NCBI GenBank assembly: GCA_025360685.1
Contig: JANYBR010000452.1
Coordinates: forward strand, 1-12,761
From: Pseudomonadota bacterium
Lineage (GTDB): Bacteria; Pseudomonadota; Alphaproteobacteria; Micropepsales; Micropepsaceae
Direction of reading: 5' to 3'
Length of the DNA stretch: 12,761 nt
Both the position numbers and the translations under genes were made by a program. The number at the start of each line of letters is the position of its first letter. The stretch's first letter is position 1. Below the pieces are notes generated by a model. The model saw only the letters and a list, made by a program, of their open reading frames with translations. It had not been told where the DNA came from and did not search any database. Shown piece by piece: positions 12,732 to 12,761 of this stretch.

Positions 12732-12761
12732 TGTCATGGCCCGGCCGGGTGGGGGGCCCCC
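12732..12761. repeat. Partial palindromic repeat at the window end
   Basis: TGTCATGGCCCGG at 12732-12744 matches the outer end of the 8321-8421 element (reverse complement of GGGCCATGACA, with the first eleven bases identical). The rest is cut by the window edge. It lies upstream of the LLM gene. Confidence 0.5.

Overview
The window is a GC-rich (roughly 63-65% by eye) stretch of what looks like an ordinary alphaproteobacterial chromosome. It most resembles Hyphomicrobiales of the Bradyrhizobiaceae/Xanthobacteraceae type. That assignment rests on protein flavour, an L25 of the long CTC type, the rplY-pth-ychF order, and many GC-rich palindromic intergenic repeats typical of such genomes. It is inference, since no search could be run. 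I recognise fourteen protein genes. I see no rRNA, tRNA, CRISPR array, transposase or phage gene.

Left block (1-4944, + strand): apt (adenine phosphoribosyltransferase), a small glutathione S-transferase, mtnA (5-methylthioribose-1-phosphate isomerase) and a 685-residue fusion of a class II aldolase with a short-chain dehydrogenase. Apt and MtnA handle the two products of methylthioadenosine phosphorolysis, adenine and methylthioribose-1-P. The fusion enzyme is of the type that cleaves a 5- or 6-deoxyketose-1-P to dihydroxyacetone phosphate plus an aldehyde and then acts on the aldehyde. Together they suggest a salvage route ('DHAP shunt') for methylthioadenosine and/or 5'-deoxyadenosine, with a fused aldolase/dehydrogenase replacing the usual stand-alone aldolase. 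This is the most interesting hypothesis in the window.

Middle block (4997-6445): a short orphan HicB-like antitoxin, apparently truncated, faces a small YcxB-like membrane protein, which is overlapped by an upstream dienelactone-hydrolase gene on the - strand. The part around 5200-5760 looks less GC-rich and less conserved, like an accessory insertion.

Core block (6507-9837, - strand): rplY (L25), pth, ychF and a DUF998 membrane protein read in that order. This is the conserved translation-linked rplY-pth-ychF cluster with a membrane protein appended 24 nt after ychF. A palindromic repeat sits between pth and ychF.

Right block (10146-12640): an alpha/beta hydrolase on the + strand converges on a - strand pair, an LLM-class flavin monooxygenase and a YjbR/MmcQ protein that overlap by 32 nt.

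Nearly every gap over about 150 bp holds a large inverted repeat, and at least five sequence families are present. In two places (apt, hicB-like) a repeat appears to supply the Shine-Dalgarno sequence of the next gene.
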